Source: Sulfurisoma sediminicola
GTDB lineage: Bacteria; Pseudomonadota; Gammaproteobacteria; Burkholderiales; Rhodocyclaceae
Assembly (NCBI RefSeq): GCF_003865015.1
Contig: NZ_BHVV01000006.1
Span: 1-64,000, forward strand
DNA length: 64,000 nt
Direction: 5' to 3'
The first letter of the stretch is position 1. Each line of letters starts with the position of its first letter. Position numbers and translations under genes: made by a program. The notes under the pieces are model-generated. The model was not told where the DNA came from and did not search any database. It worked only from the letters and a program-made list of their open reading frames with translations. Shown here piece by piece: positions 32,403 through 39,736 of this stretch.

Positions 32403-32852
32403 TCAGGCCCGGGCGCGCGTGGCGTCGGCCCAGCAGTTCGGTGTCTCGTAGAGGCGCACGCGCTCGAGCCGCAGGTGGTTGCCGAAGGTGTCCTGATAGG
32501 CCGGATCGAGCAGCCCGAAAGCGATGCGCGCGAGGTTCTCGGCCGTCGGCACGGCATCGAGCAGCACGGTCTTGTGCCCCGGCAGCGTGGCGAGGAAGGC
32601 GACGAGCGCGGTGTCGCCGCGGTAGGCGAGGAAGGCGTGGTCCCAGGCATCGACGACGCAGCGCCGGGCGATTTCCTTCACTTCGGAGAAGTCCATCACC
32701 ATGCCGGTGTCGGGGCGGCCCGCGGCCTCGATCACCTCGCCCGCGAGCGTGATCTCGATGGCGTAGCGGTGACCGTGCAGGTGACGGCACTGGCTGCGGT
32801 GGTCGGGGATGCGGTGGCCCGCGTCGAATTCGAGCCGGCGTGTGATCAGCAT
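32403..32852 (-). CDS. queD: 6-carboxytetrahydropterin synthase QueD
   Basis: 149 residues. Zinc-binding histidines in FDAGHRIPDH and RHLHGHRY; the active-site Cys is in HRSQCRHLHGH. The PTAENLARIAF segment and the C-terminal Glu in RLYETPNCWA complete the family pattern. It makes the first pterin-type intermediate of queuosine from dihydroneopterin triphosphate. It is first in a three-gene minus-strand unit and divergent from a radical SAM gene across 47 bases; other queuosine genes are not in the window. Confidence 0.9.
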   Translation of the reverse strand: MLITRRLEFDAGHRIPDHRSQCRHLHGHRYAIEITLAGEVIEAAGRPDTGMVMDFSEVKEIARRCVVDAWDHAFLAYRGDTALVAFLATLPGHKTVLLDAVPTAENLARIAFGLLDPAYQDTFGNHLRLERVRLYETPNCWADATRARA

Positions 32853-32899
32853 GGGGCCTTGGGGGATAATCCTGTGATGAGGAAAGTATATCAGCGGCC

Positions 32900-33733
32900 A
32901 TGCTGAGCACCGACGACCACAGCCGCGACAGCGCGGGCATGCGCTACGTCTATCCCGTGGTGTCGCGCCGCGCCGGCGGTATCTCGATCGGCATCAACCT
33001 CAATCCCAACAACGCCTGCAACTGGCGCTGCGTCTATTGCCAGGTGCCGGACCTCAAGCGCGGCGGGCCGCCGCCGATCGATCTGGCCTTGCTCGCTGCG
33101 GAATTCGAAGAGTTCCTGCGCCGTGCCGCCGCCGCCGACTTTCTCCAGCGCGTGGCGCCGGCCGGGGCGAGGCGCATCGTCGATGTCGCCTTCTCCGGCA
33201 ACGGCGAGCCGACCAGTGCTCCCGAATTCGGCGCCGCGCTCGACATCGTCGCGCAGGCGCTGGAGCGCCACGGCCTGCTCGGCAAGGTGAAGATCCGCCT
33301 CATCACCAACGGCAGCCTGGTCGATCGCGTGCGGGTGCGCGAGGCGCTGACACGTCTCGGCCGACTCGGCGGCGAGGTCTGGTTCAAGGTCGATGCCGTG
33401 GGGCCGGCGCCGAGTTTTCGCATCAACGGCGTACGGATGAATGCGGACACGGTGCGGCGCCGCCTGCGCCTGTGCGGCGGGCTGGTCGAAACCTGGGTGC
33501 AGACCTGCGTCTTCGCCTGGGACGGCACACCGCCGGCCGAGGCCGAGGTCGCCGCCTACGTCGATTTCCTGCCGGGTGTGCAGGATGCGGTGGCCGGGGT
33601 GCTGCTCTACGGGCTGGCGCGGCCTTCGCTGCAGCCCGAAGCCAGCCGCCTGGGGCGGTTGCCCGAGAGTTGGCTTGGTGATCTGGCGGGGAAGATCGAA
33701 AAACTCGGGCTGACCGTGCGGGTCAGCCCGTAG
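32900..33733 (+). CDS. Radical SAM protein
   Basis: 277 residues. The cluster motif is CNWRCVYC (CxxxCxxC) near residue 40. NGEPT and LITNGSLVDR are the SAM-binding and barrel motifs of the COG0731-like branch. There is no second cluster site. Function unknown. Position divergent from queD invites a link to tRNA modification, but the cluster motif and core differ from QueE. The start at 32900 lacks a close ribosome site; ATG at codon 14 is a possible alternative. Confidence 0.8.
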   Translation: MLSTDDHSRDSAGMRYVYPVVSRRAGGISIGINLNPNNACNWRCVYCQVPDLKRGGPPPIDLALLAAEFEEFLRRAAAADFLQRVAPAGARRIVDVAFSGNGEPTSAPEFGAALDIVAQALERHGLLGKVKIRLITNGSLVDRVRVREALTRLGRLGGEVWFKVDAVGPAPSFRINGVRMNADTVRRRLRLCGGLVETWVQTCVFAWDGTPPAEAEVAAYVDFLPGVQDAVAGVLLYGLARPSLQPEASRLGRLPESWLGDLAGKIEKLGLTVRVSP

Positions 33734-33750
33734 TTGCGGCCTGAAGGACC

Positions 33751-34044
33751 TCAGGCGGCCTTCTTGGCGGCCTTGGCGCGCTTCTTCAGGTCCTTGAACA
33801 GATCCTGCTCCTGACTCTTGAGGTACTCGATGACCTCGTAGTCGTCGCGGCGGATCTTGCCGATGTCGATGTTCTCGACATGCACCAGGCGCAACAGGTG
33901 CTGCACCGGGCGCGGCATGTTGCGGCCGCTCTCGTAACGGGAGCCGCCACTCTGCGTGACACCGAGCTGGGACCAGAATTGCTGCTGGTTCAGACCAAGC
34001 TTGCGGCGGATTTCGCGCGCATCGATTTTATCGATTTGTTTCAT
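33751..34044 (-). CDS. XRE-type helix-turn-helix regulator
   Basis: 97 residues from ATG at 34044, which has AAAGG eight bases upstream; longer in-frame starts lack one. The HTH is IRRKLGLNQQQFWSQLGVTQ followed by SRYESGRNMPRP. The C-terminal half ends in a Lys/Ala-rich tail. The target is unknown. It is divergent from lysC with 226 bases between them and converges on the radical SAM gene. Confidence 0.8.
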   Translation of the reverse strand: MKQIDKIDAREIRRKLGLNQQQFWSQLGVTQSGGSRYESGRNMPRPVQHLLRLVHVENIDIGKIRRDDYEVIEYLKSQEQDLFKDLKKRAKAAKKAA

Positions 34045-34228
34045 GTGGTTACCTTTGCTGGTGGGTTCGGGATCACTATGACGGAAGTGATAGGTCGCAA
34101 GCATAGTGGATATTCGGATGTCAAACAAGCGAGTGTGGGCCAGTCCATACAAGTGTTCGTGAAATTGGTCACGGACGTCTTTCGAGGGCAACTCCGCCAA
34201 CCCCTTCCGTCACGGGGCGTCACGCGGA

Positions 34229-34234
34229 TATAAT
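34229..34234 (+). promoter_or_regulatory. Probable -10 element of lysC
   Basis: TATAAT, 36 bases before the lysC ATG, in the same cggatataatcgc setting as the cysE element. The rest of the 226-base spacer to the XRE gene (34045-34270) shows no gene or obvious RNA. Confidence 0.5.
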
Positions 34235-34270
34235 CGCGAGCTTTTCCAAAGAGTTAACCCACCCATAGCC

Positions 34271-35512
34271 ATGGCGCTCATAGTTCAAAAATACGGCGGC
34301 ACCTCGATGGGCTCGCCGGATCGCATCCGCAACGTCGCCAGGCGCGTCGCGCGCTGGAAGGCTCAGGGCCACCAGCTCGTCGTCGTGGTCTCGGCCATGA
34401 GCGGCGAAACCAACCGCCTCATCGCGCTGGCCAAGGATCTTTCGCCGCAACCCGACCCGCGCGAACTCGACGTGATGATCTCCACCGGCGAGCAGGTCAC
34501 CATCGCCCTGCTGGCGATGGCGCTGAAGGACATCGGCCTCAAGGCCAAGAGCTATACCGGCGCGCAGGTCAAGGTGCTGACCGACTCGACCTTCAACAAG
34601 GCCCGCATCCTCGACATCGACGAGGCCAACATGCGCCGCGACCTCGACGACGACACCGTCGTCATCGTCGCCGGCTTCCAGGGCGTGGACGAGCACGGCA
34701 ACATCACCACCCTCGGCCGCGGCGGCTCCGACACTTCGGGCGTGGCGCTGGCCGCGGCGCTCAAGGCCGACGAGTGCCAGATCTACACCGACGTCGACGG
34801 CGTCTACACCACCGACCCGCGCATCGTGCCCGAGGCGCGCAAGCTCGAGCGCATCACCTTCGAGGAAATGCTCGAGCTGGCGAGCCTCGGCTCCAAGGTG
34901 CTGCAGATCCGCTCGGTCGAATTCGCTGGCAAGTACCAGGTCAAGCTGCGCGTGCTTTCCAGCTTCGAGGAAGAGGGCAAGGAAACCAATGGCACGCTGA
35001 TCACTTTCGAGGAAGACACCACCATGGAACAACCGATCATCTCCGGCATCGCCTTCAACCGCGACGAAGCCAAGCTCACCGTGCTCGGCGTGCCCGACCG
35101 CCCCGGCATCGCCTACCAGATCCTCGGCCCGATCGCCGACAGCAACATCGACGTCGACATGATCATCCAGAACGTCGGCCACGACGGCACCACCGACTTC
35201 TCCTTCACCGTCAATCGCGGCGAGTTCGCCCGCGCCAAGAAGATCCTCGAAGAGCAGATCAAGCCCCATGTCGGTGCGCGTGCCATCGAGGGCGACAACA
35301 AGATCTGCAAGGTCTCGGCCGTCGGCGTCGGCATGCGCTCGCACCCGGGCGTGGCCAGCCAGATGTTCCGCGCCCTGGCCGAGGAAGGCATCAACATCCA
35401 GATGATCTCGACCTCCGAGATCAAGATCTCGGTGGTGGTGGACGAGAAGTACCTCGAACTCGCCGTGCGCGTGCTGCACAAGACCTTCGAGCTCGACCAG
35501 GCCGCCGCCTGA
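34271..35512 (+). CDS. lysC: Aspartate kinase
   Basis: 413 residues. It phosphorylates aspartate, the entry to lysine, methionine and threonine synthesis. The kinase N-terminus is VQKYGGTSMGSPDRI; GRGGSDTSGVALAAAL and YTDVDGVYTTDPR follow. Two C-terminal ACT domains (from about residue 265, ITVLGVPDRPG-like) are the feedback-sensing part. An internal start producing a separate regulatory subunit, known in some relatives, is possible but not evident. Confidence 0.96.
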   Translation: MALIVQKYGGTSMGSPDRIRNVARRVARWKAQGHQLVVVVSAMSGETNRLIALAKDLSPQPDPRELDVMISTGEQVTIALLAMALKDIGLKAKSYTGAQVKVLTDSTFNKARILDIDEANMRRDLDDDTVVIVAGFQGVDEHGNITTLGRGGSDTSGVALAAALKADECQIYTDVDGVYTTDPRIVPEARKLERITFEEMLELASLGSKVLQIRSVEFAGKYQVKLRVLSSFEEEGKETNGTLITFEEDTTMEQPIISGIAFNRDEAKLTVLGVPDRPGIAYQILGPIADSNIDVDMIIQNVGHDGTTDFSFTVNRGEFARAKKILEEQIKPHVGARAIEGDNKICKVSAVGVGMRSHPGVASQMFRALAEEGINIQMISTSEIKISVVVDEKYLELAVRVLHKTFELDQAAA

Positions 35513-35523
35513 TCTTTCCTGTC

Positions 35524-35546
35524 CTGTTCGGCTACTTGCCGAACAG
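35524..35546. terminator. Hairpin over the convergent lysC/amidohydrolase ends
   Basis: CTGTTCGG (35524-35531) and CCGAACAG (35539-35546) form a perfect 8-bp stem with a 7-base loop, overlapping the amidohydrolase stop at 35532 and starting 12 bases past the lysC stop. There is no T run on either side, so it may slow polymerase or protect 3' ends rather than act as a full intrinsic terminator. Confidence 0.45.
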
Positions 35547-36362
35547 CCGCTCGGCGTTGCGGAACGCGATCTTCTCCGCGACGTCGCGCGGCAGCTGGGC
35601 GAGCCAGCCGCGGTATTCGCCCATGATTTCGCCGTAGCGCGCCCAGCGCTCGTTGACCCAGGTGTCCGACCCCAGCAGGAAGCGGTCGGGATACTTGAGG
35701 AACAGGCCCCTCCATTCCGCCGACAGCTTGCCTCCCTCGCTGATGCCGTAGCGGTAGGACAGCTCGCCCCACATCTGCGGATAGCGTTCGAGGTAGCGCG
35801 CCACCTTGTCCGGCGAGGTGCCGAAGCCGGTGTGGGCCCAGACGATCTTCGCCTGCGGGTTGTGGCTGAACAGAATTTCCAGCGCCTCGTCGTCGGCGTG
35901 GGCGTGCAGGAACAGGTCGTGTTCCACCGCGAAATTCACCGTGCGTTTCACCCACTCCGTCGCGGCGGCCTTGCCGGTGAGGTGGAACTCGCCGATGCCC
36001 CTGTAGTAGCCGCGCTTGTATTCGCTGCGGATCAGTTCGAAGATCTTCGGGTCGTCGAACCAGGTCTGGAGGTCGCCGCGCACGATGTAGGGCCGGATGA
36101 AGGGCACGACCCGGATGTCCTTCGGCTTCGCTTCGACCAGCGCGCGGGTGCCGTCGTTGGGGCGGCTGTTGGCGAGGATGCCGGTGACGCGATTTTCGCG
36201 CAGCAGTTCGAGCACCTTGTCCACCGGGTAGTAGGGAGTCGGCTCCCAGTTGTAGTGCAAGTGGGCATCGAACAGCGGCAGCGGCGGGCTGGTCGGCTCG
36301 GCGGCGGGCGCTGCGGTCGCGCCGAGGCCGATGACGAAAAACAGGGCGAAGATGCGGGCCAT
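35532..36362 (-). CDS. Exported amidohydrolase-family protein
   Basis: 276 residues. Signal peptide MARIFALFFVIGLGATAAPA, then an amidohydrolase_2-type TIM barrel: LPLFDAHLHYNWEPTP (metal His pair), a GIGEFHL segment, FLHAHADDEALE, IVWAHTGFG and LLGSDTW near the C-terminus. Periplasmic location is expected. Substrate unknown. Relatives hydrolyse or decarboxylate small molecules. Confidence 0.85.
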   Translation of the reverse strand: MARIFALFFVIGLGATAAPAAEPTSPPLPLFDAHLHYNWEPTPYYPVDKVLELLRENRVTGILANSRPNDGTRALVEAKPKDIRVVPFIRPYIVRGDLQTWFDDPKIFELIRSEYKRGYYRGIGEFHLTGKAAATEWVKRTVNFAVEHDLFLHAHADDEALEILFSHNPQAKIVWAHTGFGTSPDKVARYLERYPQMWGELSYRYGISEGGKLSAEWRGLFLKYPDRFLLGSDTWVNERWARYGEIMGEYRGWLAQLPRDVAEKIAFRNAERLFGK

Positions 36363-36392
36363 GGTCGTCTCCGTAGCGACGGAGACGCCAGT

Positions 36393-36650
36393 CTAGCGCA
36401 GGACCAGCGAGAAGCCGCCGCCCGGAAGCAGGGCTTCCTCGGTCTCCGGAATGAACAGTCCGCGCACCACCGCCTGGATCTTGGCCAGCATGGTCGCCGA
36501 GAGGACCTCGCTGTTTTCGAGAACCAGTTCCTCGTCGAGCTTCAGTGCCCGGGCGATCGGGCCGTAGTGGAAGGCGAGGCTGCCTTCGTGGAAGCTCTCG
36601 CGGCCGATCAGTTCGTCGAGGTCGGTTTCGGCGGTACAGGTATGTTTCAT
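36393..36650 (-). CDS. Small hypothetical protein
   Basis: 85 residues from ATG at 36650, chosen because GGGGAGA lies seven bases upstream; an in-frame ATG at 36677 lacks this. It is acidic and helical (DLDELIGRESFHEGSLAFHYGP, LDEELVLENSEVLSATMLA). I recognise no family. It lies 30 bases upstream of the amidohydrolase on the same strand. Confidence 0.55.
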   Translation of the reverse strand: MKHTCTAETDLDELIGRESFHEGSLAFHYGPIARALKLDEELVLENSEVLSATMLAKIQAVVRGLFIPETEEALLPGGGFSLVLR

Positions 36651-36738
36651 CGCGGTCTCCCCGGGGGCTTGCACCATTGGCGATCCCAGGGCGGCCTGCT
36701 TGAGTATCCCCGTGACTCAAACCGCGGGTGCCTTGGGC

Positions 36739-36744
36739 TATAAT
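36739..36744 (+). promoter_or_regulatory. Probable -10 element of tRNA-Ser
   Basis: TATAAT 34 bases before the mature tRNA 5' end. The -35 region is poorly matched (TGACTC at 36713, spacer too long). Confidence 0.45.
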
Positions 36745-36778
36745 TCGTCCCGCAATTCGGCGCTTGCGCCGGGTTTGC

Positions 36779-36871
36779 GGAGAAGTGGCCGAGTGGTCGA
36801 AGGCACGCCCCTGCTAAGGGCGCATCTGGGCAAAACCTGGATCGAGGGTTCGAATCCCTCCTTCTCCGCCA
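36779..36871 (+). tRNA. tRNA-Ser (anticodon GCU)
   Basis: Acceptor arms GGAGAAG (36779-36785) and CTTCTCC (36861-36867), discriminator G and encoded CCA (36869-36871). The anticodon stem CGCCC/GGGCG encloses CT-GCT-AA, reading serine AGC/AGU codons. The long variable arm typical of tRNA-Ser and a T arm with GGTTCGAATCC are present. Everything right of it has accessory character, so its 3' end is the likely integration target. Confidence 0.95.
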
Positions 36872-36879
36872 AGAACATA

Positions 36880-36914
36880 AAACCCGCACTGCCACAGGCT
36901 TTGCGGGTTTTTTC
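36880..36914 (+). terminator. Intrinsic terminator after tRNA-Ser
   Basis: AAACCCGCA (36880-36888) pairs with TGCGGGTTT (36902-36910). The T's of the right arm run on into TTT CTT, giving a six-T tract. It begins nine bases after the CCA end and would insulate the tRNA from the element beyond. Confidence 0.8.
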
Positions 36915-36916
36915 TT

Positions 36917-37360
36917 GGTAGCCCAAAAGCATAATATCCGAGTACGTCGCAAGGTCATTATGCCAAAATTCCAGCCTTGATTGCAACGGAAGTGTCATGG
37001 AAATGCACTGGAATGCACCACGGTGTCTTAATTCGTCCTCGGCACTGTCATGGAATTGCGATGGCGTCACCTTAACACCGACGGCATAACGAGCTACTGC
37101 ACGAATACAAGGCCGTTTGGCGTGCTTTTCAAGCATATAACCCATTGAAAAAGAACAAGAAACGTATTGACATGGGGTGTTGGATGGGTAGAATCGGCAC
37201 TGTCGATTGTTACTGATTGATGGCAAGCTAGGCCTACAAGCAGTTGTGCGCCACGCGATGCGATGCGTGGCGTGGGGGCATCAAGGACAAGTCCCCCGGG
37301 TGTCCCGTCCCTCCCCGCCCTGGCGGGGTGTGATGCAAAAATCCAATCAGGATTTACATC
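36917..37360. other. Presumed left end of the integrated element
   Basis: About 440 bases without a gene. It holds two imperfect direct repeats (GTCATGGAAATGCACTGG at 36994-37011 and GTCATGGAATTGCGATGG at 37047-37064), a strong promoter at 37167-37194, a CCACGC/GCGTGG hairpin near 37251-37270 and an AAATCC/GGATTT hairpin (37339-37355) over the Shine-Dalgarno of the next gene. The repeats could be integrase or regulator sites; no matching copy of the tRNA 3' end was found elsewhere in the window. Confidence 0.5.
37167..37194 (+). promoter_or_regulatory. Strong sigma-70-type promoter before the AlpA-like gene
   Basis: TTGACA (37167-37172), a 16-base spacer and TAGAAT (37189-37194). It is the best consensus match in the element and points at the AlpA-like gene, leaving a leader of about 160 bases. 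Confidence 0.65.
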
Positions 37361-37666
37361 ATGGTGGACGCGCTCGTCGTTTACACGGCTCTGCAGCTCT
37401 GTGAGCTGCTGGGCATCTCAAAACGTCATTTCTACAAGCTCCTCGGCGACGGCGTGCTGCCGCCGCCGGTCCGGCTCGGCCGCGCGACGCGCTGGCCGGC
37501 CTCGTCGATCGATGCTTGGCTTGCTGCGCAAGTCACTCAACCTCCATCCTCCTCGCCTGCGCGGCGCAGCCGCGCAGGCCGGCCGAGCGCGGCTGAGACC
37601 TTGGCGGCTCGGCGGGCGGGGCTCACCGTGCGTGAGTTCCGCGCGACGCGGGGAGGTGTGCAATGA
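37361..37666 (+). CDS. AlpA/excisionase-like DNA-binding protein
   Basis: 101 residues. The MerR-like winged helix is YTALQLCELLGISKRHFYKL followed by PPPVRLGRATRWPASSIDAWL, the AlpA pattern. A basic tail follows (ARRSRAGRPSAAETLAARRAG). AlpA-type proteins regulate integrase or transfer genes in mobile elements. It is the first gene after the tRNA and is coupled by ATGA to the next. The Shine-Dalgarno AGGA lies in a small hairpin, so translation may be damped. Confidence 0.8.
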   Translation: MVDALVVYTALQLCELLGISKRHFYKLLGDGVLPPPVRLGRATRWPASSIDAWLAAQVTQPPSSSPARRSRAGRPSAAETLAARRAGLTVREFRATRGGVQ

Positions 37667-38091
37667 AGAATGCATATCCGCCGGCGATCAAGAAAGTCAT
37701 CTCCGCTTACGCGCCAGTCGCTAGAGTCTGGGCGCGCGCGGCTGGGGTTGAGCTTGAGGACGTCGAGCAAGAGCTCGCCGCCGCGGCGCTGGGCGGCGAG
37801 GATCCTTTGCGCGCCGTGCCCCGGGCTTTCGGGATCCGCAAGATCGCTGGCGTCTGGCGCGGATCAGACGCGGTCATCGTCGCGATCGCGCTCGACGATG
37901 AGGTCGACGCTGCCGCCGAGGCCGGCGGCGACCTTCGCGAGGATCCGAGCGGCCTCGCCGACGCCGCGGCCGGAGGCACGGCGGCCATGGCTGCGCGCGC
38001 GGGCACCACACGTCGCGCGGTGCAGATGCGGCTGGTGGCGCAGCTACGCCGCCTTCGCGAGGGCGACCTCTTTCTCGGGGGTGTGGCATGA
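37663..38091 (+). CDS. Putative DNA-binding protein of the element
   Basis: 142 residues. The N-terminal half (ARAAGVELEDVEQELAAAAL) and C-terminal TTRRAVQMRLVAQLRRL look like sigma-factor-type or HTH segments, but no catalogue family is certain. A DDEVDAAAEAGGDLREDP acidic linker lies between. It overlaps its neighbours on both sides by four bases (ATGA), so it is part of one translational unit. Confidence 0.6.
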   Translation: MKNAYPPAIKKVISAYAPVARVWARAAGVELEDVEQELAAAALGGEDPLRAVPRAFGIRKIAGVWRGSDAVIVAIALDDEVDAAAEAGGDLREDPSGLADAAAGGTAAMAARAGTTRRAVQMRLVAQLRRLREGDLFLGGVA

Positions 38092-38837
38092 CGATCCTCA
38101 CCGTCGTGAAAAAGGAGCGTTTTAGCGTCGTTCCGGATCGGATTCTTGAGGATCGCCGGCTCTCCCTCGCGGCGCGCGCCGTGGCGGCTTGGTTGCACGG
38201 GCGGGCGGACGGATTCGAGGTTCGCGTCGAGGCGATGCGCACGCGGTTCCTCGGGCTGTCAGAGAAATCGTGGCGTGCGATCCGGAAGGAATTTGAGCTG
38301 GTCGGTTGGTGGCGCTCGAGGCGGGAGAAAGTGGCAGATGGAAAGTTCACATGGAGCCACACCTTCTGCGCCGACGAGGAAGCAACCATCCTACCCCACA
38401 GCATGGATGGCGGCGGCATGGATGCGCGAGGGCAGGTTAACCATGAGGACGTTCACCAAGAGGAAAAAGCAGCAGCAGAACTTGATGCTGCTGCAGCTGA
38501 GACTCAGGCGACGGTACGGGGGTGGGACATCCTGCATGGGGTCAAATGTTGGAGAAAAGAGCCCGGCGATAAGCCTCTAGTGGTGGGGCTGATGGCGAGG
38601 CACGGGGTTGAAGCCGTCGAAGCGGCAGCCGCACGGCTGGCCGCCGAGCTGGGCACCCTGCCGCTCCCGAGCCAGGTCGAGGCGGCCTTGGCCGCCTCGA
38701 AGGCGGCGGCAGCATGCGAAGCCAAGCGCAGCGCAGCGCTGGGGCGCCGCGCTGATGCGCCGCCGCCAGCGGCGGCTGAGCGGGCCCGGGCGGGAGTCGC
38801 GAAGGCGAAGTCCGTGCTCGCCGGGCGATTGCCGTGA
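38088..38837 (+). CDS. Helix-turn-helix replication-type protein
   Basis: 249 residues. The first about 90 residues (RFSVVPDRILEDRRLSLAAR, then WLHGRADGFEVRVEAMRTRF and LSEKSWRAIRKEFELVGWW) form a winged-helix domain of the kind found in plasmid and phage replication or regulation proteins. The remainder is Ala/Glu-rich and helical, probably a partner-binding region. A role in element replication or control is inferred from position, not shown. Confidence 0.6.
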   Translation: MTILTVVKKERFSVVPDRILEDRRLSLAARAVAAWLHGRADGFEVRVEAMRTRFLGLSEKSWRAIRKEFELVGWWRSRREKVADGKFTWSHTFCADEEATILPHSMDGGGMDARGQVNHEDVHQEEKAAAELDAAAAETQATVRGWDILHGVKCWRKEPGDKPLVVGLMARHGVEAVEAAAARLAAELGTLPLPSQVEAALAASKAAAACEAKRSAALGRRADAPPPAAAERARAGVAKAKSVLAGRLP

Positions 38838-38861
38838 GCCGCGCGTGCTGCCGCGGTGGCT

Positions 38862-38879
38862 CTTCGCCTCGACGCCATT
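38862..38879 (+). repeat. Recurring 18-base motif, copy 1
   Basis: CTTCGCCTCGACGCCATT. Related copies at 43392-43409 and 45524-45541 differ at two or three positions. Each lies 50-110 bases before a gene start of the element. Confidence 0.45.
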
Positions 38880-38886
38880 GATAAAC

Positions 38887-38947
38887 GGGACAGGAAACGA
38901 TCCGCAAGCTCCTACCTGTCCCCCGCCCGGCGGCACTCGCCGCCGGG
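38887..38947 (+). repeat. Two adjacent hairpins before a small gene
   Basis: GGGACAGG (38887-38894) pairs with CCTGTCCC (38915-38922). Immediately after, CCCGGCGGC (38926-38934) pairs with GCCGCCGGG (38939-38947) around a 4-base loop. No T run follows. They separate the replication-type gene from the small gene at 38968. Confidence 0.6.
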
Positions 38948-38967
38948 CACCCTTCCAGGAGAAACAC

Positions 38968-39111
38968 ATGGACGATTACATGCAATTTCTGCTCAACAAG
39001 CATCGTGAATTCATCCTCGCGGCCGCGTGCACGGACGGGCCGATGAACCGCGATTACCTCGTCCTGATCGAGGTGATCGAGGAAGTCATCCGCGGCGAGG
39101 CCGGGCTCTGA
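38968..39111 (+). CDS. Very small hypothetical protein
   Basis: 47 residues, acidic and helical (MDDYMQFLLNKHREFILAAA). A good AGGAGA Shine-Dalgarno lies eight bases upstream. The stop is adjacent to the next ATG (TG-ATG). No family recognised. Coupling to the following membrane protein gene suggests a role in the transfer cluster. Confidence 0.6.
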   Translation: MDDYMQFLLNKHREFILAAACTDGPMNRDYLVLIEVIEEVIRGEAGL

Positions 39112-39509
39112 TGAAAGAAGTTGACTCTGCGACCGGGCTCGCGGCGCGGCTGCTCTACCTGCTGCTCTCGCTGCTGCTCTCATTTCACTTTGCCTGGGCG
39201 GCCACCTGGCAGGCCGAGCGCTGGCCCGAGGCCGCGGCGCGGCGGAGCGCGATCCGCGCGTTGATTGTGACGAACCTTCCCGGCAAGGATCAACCAGTGA
39301 CCATCGAGGCGCCGGGGCCACGCGGCCTCGAGATTTTTCAAGTATCAGCGTCGGCAGCGCACGCGTACTACCAGACACACGGCCCGACGCACGGCGAGAT
39401 CGCGCTGCGGCTGGCCGCTTGTTTCCTCGCCGCCGGGCTGGCCGTTGGCACCCTGCGCAACTTTCTCATCAAGGGTGGGGCGGTGACCGCCCCACCTAGA
39501 AAGGAATGA
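39111..39509 (+). CDS. Element-borne membrane protein
   Basis: 132 residues. One hydrophobic segment near residues 12-31 (ARLLYLLLSLLLSFHFAWAA), a periplasmic-looking central part (PGKDQPVTIEAPGPRGLEIF) and a second hydrophobic segment near 103-120 (ALRLAACFLAAGLAVGTL). The two-helix plan resembles membrane proteins next to coupling proteins in integrative elements. It is coupled to the coupling-protein gene by a 4-base overlap. Confidence 0.6.
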   Translation: MKEVDSATGLAARLLYLLLSLLLSFHFAWAATWQAERWPEAAARRSAIRALIVTNLPGKDQPVTIEAPGPRGLEIFQVSASAAHAYYQTHGPTHGEIALRLAACFLAAGLAVGTLRNFLIKGGAVTAPPRKE

Positions 39510-39736
39510 CGGTGGACTCCATCAAACTGATTACGTCATACATCGCCGGCGCCAGCCTCGCCTGGCTGGTGCTCGCCGTCGTCGCCGGCGCCTTCGGCCT
39601 CGGCTGGGTCGGTAATGCCGGCGCGGGCATAGCCGCGGCGCTGTTGCTGGCGCTGGCGCCGGGGTTTGTCCTGCGCCTCGCCGCGGCCGGCCGGGGGGGC
39701 TGGGCCTGGCGGTGCTGCTTGTTGCCAAGCTGCTGA
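39506..39736 (+). CDS. N-terminal membrane part of the coupling protein (before a frameshift)
   Basis: 76 codons as read. Residues about 13-60 hold two membrane helices (SLAWLVLAVVAGAFGLGWVG and AGIAAALLLALAPGFVLRLA). At the G7 run 39693-39699 this frame drifts into WAWRCC and stops. The -1 frame continues LGLAVLLVAKLLRFLQYVP, a natural hydrophobic continuation into the ATPase gene. Adding one G gives a single protein of about 550 residues. An AAAGG ribosome site lies before the ATG here, none at the downstream ATG. Confidence 0.6.
   Translation: MTVDSIKLITSYIAGASLAWLVLAVVAGAFGLGWVGNAGAGIAAALLLALAPGFVLRLAAAGRGGWAWRCCLLPSC

Noticed and set aside
32900-33733. Calling the radical SAM gene queE because it is divergent from queD
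   Set aside because: The CNWRCVYC cluster motif with the NGEPT and LITNGSL segments fits a different radical SAM branch; position alone is not enough.
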